From UBA10646 sp003456175 (GTDB lineage: Bacteria > Bacteroidota > Bacteroidia > Chitinophagales > Chitinophagaceae), in NCBI GenBank assembly GCA_031976225.1, contig DALYLQ010000019.1:1-40428 (forward strand): a DNA stretch of 40,428 nt, written 5' to 3'. Below, piece after piece: positions 1 to 8,333 of the stretch (positions are counted from its first letter, which is position 1; each line of letters opens with the position of its first letter). A program made the translations under genes and the position numbers. The notes under the pieces are model-generated. The model ran no database searches. It had not been told where the DNA came from and saw only the letters and a list, made by a program, of their open reading frames with translations.

Positions 1-426
1 ATCATCTGCTCCGCCATCAACATTAATAGCACCAATACGAGCTTTATCGAGGTCATCTACATCGGCAATGGGTGGTATATCCGCATCGTTAGGTACAATA
101 TTAAAATTAGTATATGCAATTTGGCGAACAGGCTCAGGAGGCGTTGCTTGTGGCTTAGGCTTTTCTATAACAGGATCAACTTTAGGTTCATCAACTTTAC
201 TGAGTATAACCTCTTGCCCAAGATTGATAGTAAGCGGCTGTTGAGCATGGTTATTTGCCCATGCAGTAACAATCACTACCGACAGGCAAGTGCCTAACAT
301 CACTGCTAACCCTTTTGCGAGGCGTTGATGATAGGTTTTACGAAGTTCGTAAGCGCCATAAGCTTTGTTACGACCATCAAACACAATATCTAGTGCTTGA
401 GCTTGAAGAATTTCATTTGTGTTCAT
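1..426 (-). CDS. TonB-family energy transducer paralogue, N-terminal part (3' end outside window)
   Basis: An open frame of 142 codons runs from an ATG at 426 to the left edge without a stop, so only the N-terminal part is present. It begins MNTNEILQAQALDIVFDG and then has RNKAYGAYELRKTY, nearly the same as the start of the TonB protein encoded just upstream (RNKEYGAYQLRKTY). One membrane segment follows at about residues 38-58, then a Pro/Lys/Glu-rich periplasmic stretch with PKPQATPPEP. The C-terminal TonB box-binding domain is not visible. The frame lies 157 nt downstream of tonB, beyond an intrinsic terminator at 531-567, so it may be a separate unit. I infer a duplicated TonB serving other outer-membrane receptors. 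Confidence 0.85.
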   Translation of the reverse strand, partial: MNTNEILQAQALDIVFDGRNKAYGAYELRKTYHQRLAKGLAVMLGTCLSVVIVTAWANNHAQQPLTINLGQEVILSKVDEPKVDPVIEKPKPQATPPEPVRQIAYTNFNIVPNDADIPPIADVDDLDKARIGAINVDGGADD

Positions 427-530
427 AACGTTTGGTTTTATACCAATGAGATGACACAACCAATGAAGTCCACAAGTTAAATTGTTAAATAAATGAAAAT
501 AGAAATTATATATATAATTAACAATATCGT

Positions 531-567
531 AAATAAAAGAGCCCCGCGTTGCGAGGCTCTTTTATTT
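531..567 (-). terminator. Intrinsic terminator after tonB
   Basis: A 13-bp perfect outer stem, AAATAAAAGAGCC with GGCTCTTTTATTT, encloses an inner CGC/GCG stem with a G-U wobble and loop. On the minus strand it starts 16 nt after the tonB stop and ends in a T-rich run. Its core (CCTCGCAAC then GCGGGG) recurs in the terminator at 22533-22564. A copy of the 14-mer repeat overlaps its plus-strand end. Confidence 0.85.
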
Positions 568-577
568 ACCGTAAGGT
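564..577 (+). repeat. 14-mer repeat ATTTACCGTAAGGT, exact
   Basis: Exact copy that begins inside the T-rich side of the tonB terminator and stops 5 nt short of the tonB stop codon. Confidence 0.9.
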
Positions 578-582
578 GAATA

Positions 583-1416
583 TTACTCTTCAGATACTTG
601 GAAGGTAATAGTTTGCTTTTGACGATAGATTACGTTACGACCGTTCTGAACTGCTGGCGTCCATTTAGGACCACGCTTAATTACACGTACAGCTTCTTCA
701 GAAGTACCGTAACCTGGGTTATTTTCGGCACGTACTTCAGATACGTTGCCATCTTTATCCACCAAGAAAGATACAACTACGGTGTAGTTACCTACTGGTG
801 CACCATTATCGATAGGTACATCGCGATTGAGGTTACGCTCTAAGAAACGCTTCCATTCGCCTAAGCCACCTGGAAACTTAGCTTCGATTTGTACGGTTTT
901 AAATTCCTTATCGTAGTCTTCTTCTACTTTGGGAGCTTCAACGGTACCGGTACCTTTTTCTTCAACCGGAGGAGCAACTACATCGGTTTTGATACCTTCT
1001 TGGTTAATCTTACCGATAGTAGTGTTATCGAGTTCATCCTGTTGTTTGATTTCATCTTCAGGCTTCACTTCCTCATCCTTTACAATTTTAGGAGGAGTGA
1101 ATTTAGTGATCTCGATCTTTGGAGGTTCCACTTTAGGTGGTGGTGGCGGAGGAGGAGGCTCAGGTTTTGGCTCCTCTTGTTGCTTAACATCCGCTAAGTT
1201 CACGTCTTGCACTAGAATTTCAGTTTTCGAATCTTTTTTAGCATTTGCTATTACGGATCCAATGAAAACTAGCAAAACGGCACCTATCATCACCGCCAAG
1301 CCTGTAAGCAAGCGGCCAGAGTAGGTTTTTCTTAGTTGATACGCCCCGTACTCCTTATTTCGGCCATCAAAAATGATGTCCAAAATATCTGCGTCTTTGA
1401 TCTTGTTAGCATCCAT
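583..1416 (-). CDS. tonB: Energy transducer TonB
   Basis: A 277-residue protein that couples the inner-membrane ExbB/ExbD proton channel to TonB-dependent outer-membrane receptors. It has a short cytoplasmic N-terminus with DGRNKEYGAYQLRKTY, typical of Bacteroidota TonB, one membrane segment at about 36-57, and a periplasmic linker with PKPEPPPPPPPPKVEPPK followed by acidic/Lys-rich sequence. The C-terminal TonB_C domain spans about 180-275 (FPGGLGEWKRFL..., then YTVVVSFLVDKDGNVSEV and GPKWTPAVQNG). It is the last gene of the exbB-exbD-exbD-tonB operon, 47 nt after the second ExbD gene, and is followed by a clear terminator. The ATG at 1416 is the only start that keeps the conserved N-terminus. 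Confidence 0.95.
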   Translation of the reverse strand: MDANKIKDADILDIIFDGRNKEYGAYQLRKTYSGRLLTGLAVMIGAVLLVFIGSVIANAKKDSKTEILVQDVNLADVKQQEEPKPEPPPPPPPPKVEPPKIEITKFTPPKIVKDEEVKPEDEIKQQDELDNTTIGKINQEGIKTDVVAPPVEEKGTGTVEAPKVEEDYDKEFKTVQIEAKFPGGLGEWKRFLERNLNRDVPIDNGAPVGNYTVVVSFLVDKDGNVSEVRAENNPGYGTSEEAVRVIKRGPKWTPAVQNGRNVIYRQKQTITFQVSEE

Positions 1417-1463
1417 TTGTACGCAACGTTTTGTGAGTTAAAAATGATTTGGGTAAAGCTAGA

Positions 1464-1994
1464 TTACTGACCTTGTTGTGAAATACTTACAAGTTGCTTT
1501 TCAACATCGGCAATATCTACCAATGCATACTTAGTAATAACATTGATTTGCATTTCATCGAGAATGTCAATTACATTTCTGTAAGTACAATCGTCGGTTG
1601 CTTTAATTACAACAACAAAGTCTTTTTCATTGGTTCTTCTTTTCTTATCGATGAGCACTTGACGAATGTCTTTAAAGTTACTCGACTTGAAATTAGAACC
1701 TGTTTCATCTAAGATACCTTCGTAGTAGAAGATATTGTTGTCTTTACCTAGTAAAAGTGTTAAGGCACCACTTTCTTTCGCCTTATTTTGCTCTTCTTCT
1801 TTTGCGTCTTTAGGCAAATTCAACTTCATAGCCGTTGGTTGGCTCATGGTAGTTGTGAAGATGAAGAAAGTGATGAGTAGGAAACCTAAATCCACCATGG
1901 GAGTCAAGTCTACCCTTGTACTGAGTTTTTTACCTTTTTTTACGCCCGGCCCTTTCTTGTGGCCGCCGCCGGACGAGGTATCCATTTCTGCCAT
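1464..1994 (-). CDS. exbD: Biopolymer transport protein ExbD (first type)
   Basis: A 176-residue ExbD/TolR protein, part of the proton channel that energises TonB. After a Gly/Lys-rich cytoplasmic start (GGGHKKGPGVKKGKK) there is a single membrane helix at about 31-51, with the channel aspartate in TPMVDLGFLL (D35). The rest is the periplasmic domain, ending with INVITKYALVDIADVEKQLV. The gene lies 36 nt downstream of another exbD of a different, longer type, an arrangement common in Bacteroidota, where two ExbD variants share an operon. It is probably cotranscribed with exbB and tonB. Confidence 0.95.
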   Translation of the reverse strand: MAEMDTSSGGGHKKGPGVKKGKKLSTRVDLTPMVDLGFLLITFFIFTTTMSQPTAMKLNLPKDAKEEEQNKAKESGALTLLLGKDNNIFYYEGILDETGSNFKSSNFKDIRQVLIDKKRRTNEKDFVVVIKATDDCTYRNVIDILDEMQINVITKYALVDIADVEKQLVSISQQGQ

Positions 1995-2030
1995 AGCAGG
2001 TAACTTTTTTAGGTGTTAACAAACGTGATT

Positions 2031-2708
2031 TTACTCTTCGGCACCAGTGCCTTCACCGCTGCCACCTGTTTTCATGTTCTTGATGTACAAGTCTGTACCT
2101 ACAGGAACACCTTCAGGATTGGTAACCATTTGAAATTTGAGTAAATCGTTGTCTTTAAAAGCCTTAATAATGTTGTTGAAAGCAGGATACTTACTGCTGA
2201 GGTCACCTTTCATCAAAAGATTCATCTTTTGACCGGTGTACACATCTTTTACAGCTTGCATCCAAATTTTCATTTCATTATTGGTGCTATCCTTCGCAGG
2301 AATACCTGGAAGAGTTTTATCATTTAGCTGATCGCTAGCTAGAGCAGCTTGTTGCTTTAGCTGAGAAAAAGCTACACCGTACATTGGAGCTTTTGCCAAC
2401 TTAGCCATTTCGGCTTCAGTTAAACCTAAACTCTTTAATTGGTTAACGGTGTTGATGAGTGCACTTTTCTTCTCCTCTTCTTCGATGGACAAGAACACTT
2501 TTCCATCGCGGTTGATGGTAACCAGTACTACGTCTTTCTCAGGAGCTACTTTTGAGCTTACAGAGTTAGGCGTTTCTACCGGCACTGCTTCTGCTGGTTT
2601 AAACTTAGTAGTTAAGATAAAAAACGACAGTAGCAGGAAGGCCACATCACACATCGCTGTCATGTCGATGTTTGTACTTTTTCTGGCTATCTTAGGTCTT
2701 CCGCCCAT
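2031..2708 (-). CDS. exbD: Biopolymer transport protein ExbD (second, longer type)
   Basis: A 225-residue ExbD/TolR protein, about 50 residues longer than the neighbouring ExbD. The start MGGRPKIARKSTNIDMTAMCDVAF carries the conserved membrane aspartate D21 in a helix at about 18-37. The periplasmic part has an extra segment at about 90-150 (AEMAKLAKAPMYGVAFSQLK and following) before the usual ending NDLLKFQMVTNPEG. It sits 88 nt after exbB and 36 nt before the shorter exbD. The family role is proton-driven coupling to TonB. The division of labour between the two ExbD proteins cannot be read from sequence. Confidence 0.94.
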   Translation of the reverse strand: MGGRPKIARKSTNIDMTAMCDVAFLLLSFFILTTKFKPAEAVPVETPNSVSSKVAPEKDVVLVTINRDGKVFLSIEEEEKKSALINTVNQLKSLGLTEAEMAKLAKAPMYGVAFSQLKQQAALASDQLNDKTLPGIPAKDSTNNEMKIWMQAVKDVYTGQKMNLLMKGDLSSKYPAFNNIIKAFKDNDLLKFQMVTNPEGVPVGTDLYIKNMKTGGSGEGTGAEE

Positions 2709-2796
2709 TGTTTTACTAATTTGATGTTATTGAAACTGTTCGTTCAATGTGAATGAGATGCGGTTGGAAAATATTTCCATACCAACTTACCGACAA

Positions 2797-3663
2797 TTAT
2801 TTGTAATTGGCAGCAAAGCTTTGTGTTAAAGTAAAGCCACTCTCATCGATACCGAAAGTTACAGCATCAATCTTAGTAGTAAAGATGTTGTAGAAGATGA
2901 TAGCAATAGCTGAAGTACCGATACCTAACGCCGTATTATACAAGGCTTCAGAGATACCTTTTGAAAGTTCAGCAGCTGCTGCGCCACCACCACTATCTTC
3001 ACCTAATGCAGAGAATGACTTGATCATACCTAATACGGTACCTAATAGACCAAGAAGGGTTGCTACAGAAGCAATGGTTGATAAGAAAACTAGGTTCTTT
3101 TCTAACATTGGTAATTCTAATGAAGTGGCTTCTTCGATTTCCTTCTGAATACTTAATACTTTTTGTTCAGTATCTAATTCATTATTCGTGGTCATTTCTT
3201 TGTACTTCTTCAAACCAGCCTTCATAACGTTACCAACACTACCCTTTTGCTTGTCGCACTCAGCAATAGCCTTATCGATATCGCGGTTGGCAAGGTTGAA
3301 CTGCACTTTGCGGATGAACTCGCCGATGTTACCAGCACCGCTAGCTTTAGAAATGGTTAATAAACGCTCTACTACGAAAACAATTACGATTAAAAAGTTG
3401 GCAATCAATACGGGTACTACGATACCACCTTCGTACATTTTCACCAAACCACCTTTAGGACCTTTGTGGTTAGGCCAGAAACCGCCAGCTGGGTCAGGAG
3501 TTGTAAAGTTGTCTGGATTACCTAAGAAGAAGCGCCAGAACAAAAAGCCAACGATTAAACAAGCGAAAGGAGCAATCCAAGAAATAATGTTGCTGCCTCT
3601 CTTCGGTTGTGCCGCTGTAGCTGGTTTTGACGCCGCAGTGGCAGTAGGTTTCATTTCAGCCAT
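2797..3663 (-). CDS. exbB: MotA/TolQ/ExbB proton channel protein
   Basis: A 288-residue inner-membrane protein that forms the pentameric core of the Exb channel. An Ala/Thr/Pro-rich cytoplasmic start precedes membrane helices at about 27-46 and 79-98. A cytoplasmic coiled region follows, and then the two channel helices of the MotA/TolQ/ExbB domain at about 190-220 (ASVATLLGLLGTVLGMIKSF) and 242-263 (TALGIGTSAIAIIFYNIF). It is the first gene of the exbB-exbD-exbD-tonB operon and diverges from the metalloprotease gene across a 320-bp intergenic region. The extra N-terminal helix is usual for Bacteroidota homologues. Confidence 0.95.
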   Translation of the reverse strand: MAEMKPTATAASKPATAAQPKRGSNIISWIAPFACLIVGFLFWRFFLGNPDNFTTPDPAGGFWPNHKGPKGGLVKMYEGGIVVPVLIANFLIVIVFVVERLLTISKASGAGNIGEFIRKVQFNLANRDIDKAIAECDKQKGSVGNVMKAGLKKYKEMTTNNELDTEQKVLSIQKEIEEATSLELPMLEKNLVFLSTIASVATLLGLLGTVLGMIKSFSALGEDSGGGAAAAELSKGISEALYNTALGIGTSAIAIIFYNIFTTKIDAVTFGIDESGFTLTQSFAANYK

Positions 3664-3983
3664 GATACAATGGTTTTTTGAGGTTTTAAATCTGTAATTA
3701 ACAAAATTGAGTTCGCAATTTTAAGCATTTGCAAATTGAAAAAACAAGTATTTGCAGTAAATTATTCAGAACTTTTTATTTACCGAGCGAACTTTAATCT
3801 ACACCGTTTATTTTAAGAAAAGCTTAAAGGCCATTTTAAGATTGCTAAAACATTTACCGTAAGGTATTTGTAGCTACTTAAATTGAAATTCATCCATAGA
3901 AAACAACCATTCAACCGTTTCTTTTATTTCACTACTGCTATTTATTTATTTTCATCACTTCACTATAACCACTTATTTGATTT
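3664..3983. other. Divergent intergenic region between exbB and the metalloprotease gene
   Basis: These 320 bp are AT-rich and have no plausible ORF. The region must hold the promoters of both divergent units, but I found no clean TAnnTTTG element on either strand. It contains one exact copy of the 14-mer repeat at 3852-3865 and a partial look-alike (ATTTACCGAGCG) at about 3778. Confidence 0.6.
3852..3865 (+). repeat. 14-mer repeat ATTTACCGTAAGGT, exact
   Basis: Exact copy in the middle of the divergent exbB/metalloprotease intergenic region, 119 nt before the metalloprotease start. Confidence 0.9.
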
Positions 3984-6551
3984 ATGAAGCGTATTTTTTT
4001 GCTTACCATGCTAGCTGCGGGAACGTTGAGTGCTATTGCACAACGACCAACCACGCCAACTCCTAGCACTCCACGCCCCGGCGCACCAGCCGGCGCTACT
4101 GTTCAAGCACCTGCAGGTATGCCAGGCGGTGCAGGCATGATGAACAGCAAACCAGGACCTAAAGCCTTTAAAGAGGTGATTACAGACAAAGCTATTTCAC
4201 AAAAAGGCTTGTTTACCGTACATAAAGTAGACGATAAATTCTACTTTGAAATTGCCGACAGTATGTTAAATCGTGAGTTTATGGCCATTACTCGTTTCAG
4301 CAAGGTTGCTGGCGGTGGCGGCACTTACGGTGGTGAGTTAGCAAATCAGGTTACCTTAAGTTGGGAAAAGGGCCCTAGCAACAATGTATTCTTACGTGTT
4401 ATTACACTTATTAGTGCTGCCGATAGTACCAATGACATTTACAAAGCAGTACGTAACAGCAATGTGAACCCAATTGCAGCGGCTTTTGATATCAAGGCTC
4501 TAAGCAAAGACAGCAGCGGTGTTGTAATTGATGTTACTGAATTTTTCAAAGGGGACAATCAGGTTGTAAGTATTAACCCTTTCATTAAGCGTAGATTTAA
4601 TGTAACCGTATTGGCACCTGATCGCAGCTACATCAGCAGCATCAAAGCATTCCCAATCAACAACGAAATCAGAACTGTTAAAACATTCAACGCTAGTGCT
4701 GGCGGTGGTTTTGGAGTACCTGGTGCACCAGCAGCGCCTTCTTTACCAGCAGCACAAGAAGCAGGTGCTATCACCATGGAAATGAACACATCGTTGATTT
4801 TATTACCTAAAACAGCGATGAAAAAGCGTTTCTTCGACCCACGTGTAGGCTACTTCGCAGATGATTACACTGTTTTTGGCGACGATCAACAAAAGGTAGA
4901 AAGAGAAGTTTTTGCTGTGCGTTGGCGCCTTGAGCCCAAGCCAGAAGACATGGAAAAATACAAGCGTGGTGAATTGGTTGAACCCGTTAAGCCTATTGTG
5001 TACTACATTGACCCTGCTACTCCTAAAAAATGGAGAAAGTACCTTATCATGGGGGTAAACGATTGGCAGAAGGCTTTTGAAAAAGCTGGCTTCAAGAACG
5101 CTATTATGGCTAAAGAATTACCTGAAGGTGATACTACTATTAGCCCTGAAGATGCTCGCTATAGCTTCATCCGCTACTTCGCAAGTGATATTGAAAATGC
5201 CTATGGCCCTAACGTTCACGACCCTCGCAGTGGTGAAATTCTTGAAAGCCATATTGGTTGGTACCATAATGTAATGAAGTTATTGCACGACTGGTATATG
5301 ATACAAACTGCCGCGGTTGATCCGAAAGCTCGCAGCATGAAGTTTGATGATGAGTTAATGGGCCAATTAATTCGCTTTGTTAGTAGCCACGAAGTAGGTC
5401 ATACGCTGGGTCTACGTCACAACATGGGTAGCAGCAGCAGAACACCAGTTGAAAAATTACGTGACAAAGCTTGGGTTGAAGCCAATGGCCACACTGCAAG
5501 TATTATGGATTATGCTCGTTTCAACTACGTAGCGCAACCTGAAGATAATATTAGTCAAGCTGGCTTATTCCCTCGCATTGGCGATTACGATTTATGGGCT
5601 ATTGAGTGGGGTTACCGTTATAGCTTCGCTAAAACAGATGAAGAAGAAAAAGCTGAAAGCAATAAAACCATCATCGAACGTATTGGCAAAAATCCTCGTT
5701 TATGGTTCGGTACTGAAACAAATCCATTTGACCCTAGAAGTCAAACTGAAGACCTTAGTGATAACAGCATGAGAGCTGGTGAGTATGGCATTAAAAACTT
5801 AAAGCGTATTCTTGCCAACTTACCTGAGTGGACTAAAGAAGCTGGCGACCGTTACGACAATCTTGAAGAAATGTATGGCCAATTAGTAGGCCAGTTCAGC
5901 CGCTATATGGGCCATGTATTAAAGCATGTAGGCGGTATCTACGAAACGCCTAAGAGTATTGAAGAGAAAGGCGATGTGTACGAGCCTAATCCGAAAAACA
6001 ATCAGAAAGAAGCATTGGCTTTCTTAAACAGAAACTTGTTTGAAACGCCAACATGGTTGTTAGATAAAAACATCTTAAACAAGTTCAGCAACCCAATTAG
6101 CAACGAAAGCGTAAGCAATGTTCAAGCAAGCGTATTGAACAGCTTATTAAGCGGTGCTCGTATGAGTCGTATGCTTACTAGTGCTAACCGTTTTGGTGCC
6201 AGCAATGTGTACACGGCCGATGAAATGTTAGAAGATGCTCGCAAAGGCATTTGGAGCGAATTGGTTAGTAAGAAACCAATAGACCCATACCGCAGAAACC
6301 TACAGAAGATTTATGTAGAAGCTTTAATTAGTGCATTAGCACCACCTACATCTCAAAATCTTGGTGGTGGCATTACTATTAGCTTTGGTACTAACCTTAG
6401 AAATACCGATGCTGCTTCTATCGTAAAAGCACATTTGCAAGCTTTAAGAGCTCAAATCAATGCAGCTATTCCAACTACTACCGACAAGCTTAGCAAGTAC
6501 CATTTACAAGATGTAAGTGAGCGTATCAAGCAAGCTTTAGATCCGAAGTAA
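3984..6551 (+). CDS. Secreted zinc-dependent metalloprotease (DUF5117/DUF5118/DUF4953 type)
   Basis: An 855-residue exported protein. A signal peptide at 1-20 ends in IAQ. A Pro/Ala/Gly-rich linker (about 20-50) is followed by the DUF5118/DUF5117-like N-terminal region. The catalytic zinc motif HEVGHTLGLRH is at H469-H479 (HExxHxxGxxH, metzincin type), with a Met-turn-like SIMDYARF around M508. Both features indicate an active peptidase acting in the periplasm or outside the cell. The C-terminal third matches the usual helical DUF4953-like part. It is transcribed alone and ends in a strong terminator at 6577-6610. The substrate is unknown. Confidence 0.9.
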   Translation: MKRIFLLTMLAAGTLSAIAQRPTTPTPSTPRPGAPAGATVQAPAGMPGGAGMMNSKPGPKAFKEVITDKAISQKGLFTVHKVDDKFYFEIADSMLNREFMAITRFSKVAGGGGTYGGELANQVTLSWEKGPSNNVFLRVITLISAADSTNDIYKAVRNSNVNPIAAAFDIKALSKDSSGVVIDVTEFFKGDNQVVSINPFIKRRFNVTVLAPDRSYISSIKAFPINNEIRTVKTFNASAGGGFGVPGAPAAPSLPAAQEAGAITMEMNTSLILLPKTAMKKRFFDPRVGYFADDYTVFGDDQQKVEREVFAVRWRLEPKPEDMEKYKRGELVEPVKPIVYYIDPATPKKWRKYLIMGVNDWQKAFEKAGFKNAIMAKELPEGDTTISPEDARYSFIRYFASDIENAYGPNVHDPRSGEILESHIGWYHNVMKLLHDWYMIQTAAVDPKARSMKFDDELMGQLIRFVSSHEVGHTLGLRHNMGSSSRTPVEKLRDKAWVEANGHTASIMDYARFNYVAQPEDNISQAGLFPRIGDYDLWAIEWGYRYSFAKTDEEEKAESNKTIIERIGKNPRLWFGTETNPFDPRSQTEDLSDNSMRAGEYGIKNLKRILANLPEWTKEAGDRYDNLEEMYGQLVGQFSRYMGHVLKHVGGIYETPKSIEEKGDVYEPNPKNNQKEALAFLNRNLFETPTWLLDKNILNKFSNPISNESVSNVQASVLNSLLSGARMSRMLTSANRFGASNVYTADEMLEDARKGIWSELVSKKPIDPYRRNLQKIYVEALISALAPPTSQNLGGGITISFGTNLRNTDAASIVKAHLQALRAQINAAIPTTTDKLSKYHLQDVSERIKQALDPK

Positions 6552-6576
6552 GCAAATTAAGATTACTCAATTTCAC

Positions 6577-6610
6577 AAAACGCAGTAGTATATTTACTAC
6601 TGCGTTTTTT
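6577..6610 (+). terminator. Intrinsic terminator after the metalloprotease gene
   Basis: A perfect stem AAAACGCAGTAGTA with TACTACTGCGTTTT, a short TATT loop and then a run of six T on the plus strand, 25 nt after the stop codon. Confidence 0.9.
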
Positions 6611-6624
6611 ATTTACCGCAAGGC
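6611..6624 (+). repeat. 14-mer repeat variant ATTTACCGCAAGGC
   Basis: Follows directly on the T-run of the metalloprotease terminator, like the copy at 564. Loop GCAA instead of GTAA; the last base is C. Confidence 0.75.
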
Positions 6625-6726
6625 CCCAAAACAATATCCATATATAATAGCAACCTTACGGAAAATGAATCATACAGTACGTTTCAAGCTTTTTGAACTA
6701 CATTATAGTAGTTGAGCATTCGTATC

Positions 6727-6740
6727 ACCTTACGGTAAAT
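6727..6740 (-). repeat. 14-mer repeat, exact
   Basis: Exact inverted copy (ACCTTACGGTAAAT on plus) in the convergent gap; no partner lies 30 nt away. Confidence 0.9.
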
Positions 6741-6829
6741 GACGATCAAAAGAAATAAACGCATATATATTTATCTATATGCATTATCAATGATGGTATA
6801 TACACTTTTTTAATGATCGATACATAGCA

Positions 6830-6866
6830 AACGATATGGGGCGGCCGCAGGCCGCCCCATATCGTT
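6830..6866 (-). terminator. Long GGCC-tipped hairpin (3' element of the permease gene)
   Basis: A perfect 17-bp inverted repeat, AACGATATGGGGCGGCC with GGCCGCCCCATATCGTT, with a 3-nt loop GCA. It starts 30 nt after the permease stop on the minus strand. No real U-tract follows on either strand, so it may be an unusual terminator or an mRNA 3' stabiliser. Same family as 28502-28542, 34753-34803 and 39213-39237. Confidence 0.75.
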
Positions 6867-6896
6867 GTAACTAGTTTTGCTATTTAAATGCTGATT

Positions 6897-8177
6897 TTAT
6901 TCAAAGCGTAAAGCAACAATCGGATCGAGTTTTGAAGCTCTTCTTGCAGGCCATAAACCTGCTAATAATCCAACAATAGAACAAATGAATACACCACCAA
7001 TCACCCAATTCCAAGGCACTACAAAACCGGTACCTACCAACATACTTACAGAGTTACCCAACAAAATACCGAGAATAATACCGCATACAGCTCCCATTAA
7101 ACTAATGATAATACTTTCAAACAAAAACTGCCTGCTAATATCGCTTCGCTTACCACCCAAGGCTTTAATTAAACCTACTTCTTTGGTTCGTTCATTTACA
7201 GCTACCAACATAATATTCATCAAACCAATTGCAGCACCTACCAGCGTTATAAAGCCAATTACAGCTGCAGCGATTTGAATACTACTTAATAAACCAATAA
7301 AGGTTTCAGCTATCTTATCACTCTTTTCTAACACAAAGTTGTCATCTTCTGTTGGGTGCAATTTTCGAATTGCTCTGAAAGTAGCATTGGCTTCAGCCAC
7401 GGCTGCATCTACCGACTGTACATCGTTAGCTGCAATACCTATAGTAAATGAACGACTCACATTATCGCCACCCAATCTACGTATGGTGTTATAGGTAGTC
7501 ACCAATACATTATCGGCACGCATCAATGCACTACTACCCTTCTTTTTTAGTACACCTACTACACGGTATGGTACATCGTTCACCTTAATTACTTTATCAA
7601 CACCTCTTTCGTAATTTGGCCCGAACAGTTTCTCTCCGGTTTCACTCCCTAGAATACACACGTTACGACCACTTACAACATCTAATGCATTGATATTACG
7701 ACCCGCCAACAATGTGAAGCCATTCACTTGTAAAAAATTTTCATCGCCGCTACGGATGCTTACGTTAGGGTTTGTTTTTTTGTCTTTATAGCGCAACTCA
7801 TAATTACCACCTCCGTATAGTTGTAACGCTACTTTAGCAGGAAAAACATAAGTATTTTTAAAAGCCTCAGCTTCATCAATAGTAATTGGTTTATCGAGGT
7901 TACTTTTCTTTTGCCTTTTGCCGTTTTTGTTTACCTTCTTGGTATCACTACCACCATTTCCACCAAATCTGAAACGCTCTTTATAAGCAATAGAAAAGCC
8001 AGTAGCGCCCATCGTACTAAAACTATCACGAAGCCCGCTATTCATAGCACTAATAGCAGTATTAATACCAACTAGTGCAGCAATACCTAGAGCGATAATA
8101 GCAATTGTAATGCCACTTCGCAACTTATTAGAACTAACAGTTTTATAGGCTAAGCCTATGGTATCTTTAAGTTTCAT
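6897..8177 (-). CDS. ABC transporter permease, MacB/FtsX type
   Basis: A 426-residue inner-membrane permease. A membrane helix at about 21-45 (GITIAIIALGIAALVGINTA) is followed by a MacB-like periplasmic core domain (about 46-290, with SGRNVCILGSETGEKLFGPN). Three C-terminal helices of the FtsX domain lie at about 300-420, with NERTKEVGLIKALGGKRSDI and LWPARRASKLDPIVALRFE. Members work with an ATPase partner and often export or mechanotransmit. No ATPase gene lies next to it in the window. It appears monocistronic, ending towards the GGCC-tipped hairpin at 6830-6866. The substrate is unknown. Confidence 0.9.
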   Translation of the reverse strand: MKLKDTIGLAYKTVSSNKLRSGITIAIIALGIAALVGINTAISAMNSGLRDSFSTMGATGFSIAYKERFRFGGNGGSDTKKVNKNGKRQKKSNLDKPITIDEAEAFKNTYVFPAKVALQLYGGGNYELRYKDKKTNPNVSIRSGDENFLQVNGFTLLAGRNINALDVVSGRNVCILGSETGEKLFGPNYERGVDKVIKVNDVPYRVVGVLKKKGSSALMRADNVLVTTYNTIRRLGGDNVSRSFTIGIAANDVQSVDAAVAEANATFRAIRKLHPTEDDNFVLEKSDKIAETFIGLLSSIQIAAAVIGFITLVGAAIGLMNIMLVAVNERTKEVGLIKALGGKRSDISRQFLFESIIISLMGAVCGIILGILLGNSVSMLVGTGFVVPWNWVIGGVFICSIVGLLAGLWPARRASKLDPIVALRFE

Positions 8178-8182
8178 GTTTT

Positions 8183-8194
8183 ACTTACGTAAAT
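8183..8194 (-). repeat. 12-mer short form ACTTACGTAAAT
   Basis: Copy of the one-pair-shorter form (ATTTACGTAAGT on minus), 5 nt upstream of the permease ATG on the minus strand, where a ribosome-binding site would be expected. Confidence 0.6.
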
Positions 8195-8273
8195 GCGAAT
8201 AAAGATAGCATCTAACCAAGTGCTGGCAAGCATGCTTATAACAGTGGCAAGTGTTGGTGGTGAGTGGTAACAA

Positions 8274-8305
8274 AAAAAGAAAAGCGACGCTTAAAGGCAT
8301 CGCTT
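8274..8305 (-). terminator. Intrinsic terminator of the nuo operon
   Basis: On the minus strand the stem AAGCGATGC pairs with GCGTCGCTT (one G-T wobble) across a 6-nt loop. A T-rich run (TTTCTTTTTTTG) follows. It lies 29 nt after the nuoN stop and closes the complex I operon. Confidence 0.85.
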
Positions 8306-8333
8306 CCAAATCATTTCTAATTACTGCAAAAAT

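Larger units (their letters stand above)
6552..6896. other. Convergent intergenic region
   Basis: These 345 bp lie between two gene ends. They hold the metalloprotease terminator (6577-6610), repeat copies at 6611-6624 and 6727-6740, a mutated copy at 6653-6666 (ACCTTACGGAAAAT), an AT-rich stretch with TATATATT and TATATGCAT, and the long GGCC-tipped hairpin at 6830-6866. No ORF or RNA gene is evident. Confidence 0.7.

Noticed and set aside
598..1324. Plus-strand ORFs opposite tonB, and many similar frames opposite other genes
   Set aside because: They lie antisense to clear genes, have no ribosome site or recognisable domain, and show low-complexity mirror composition.
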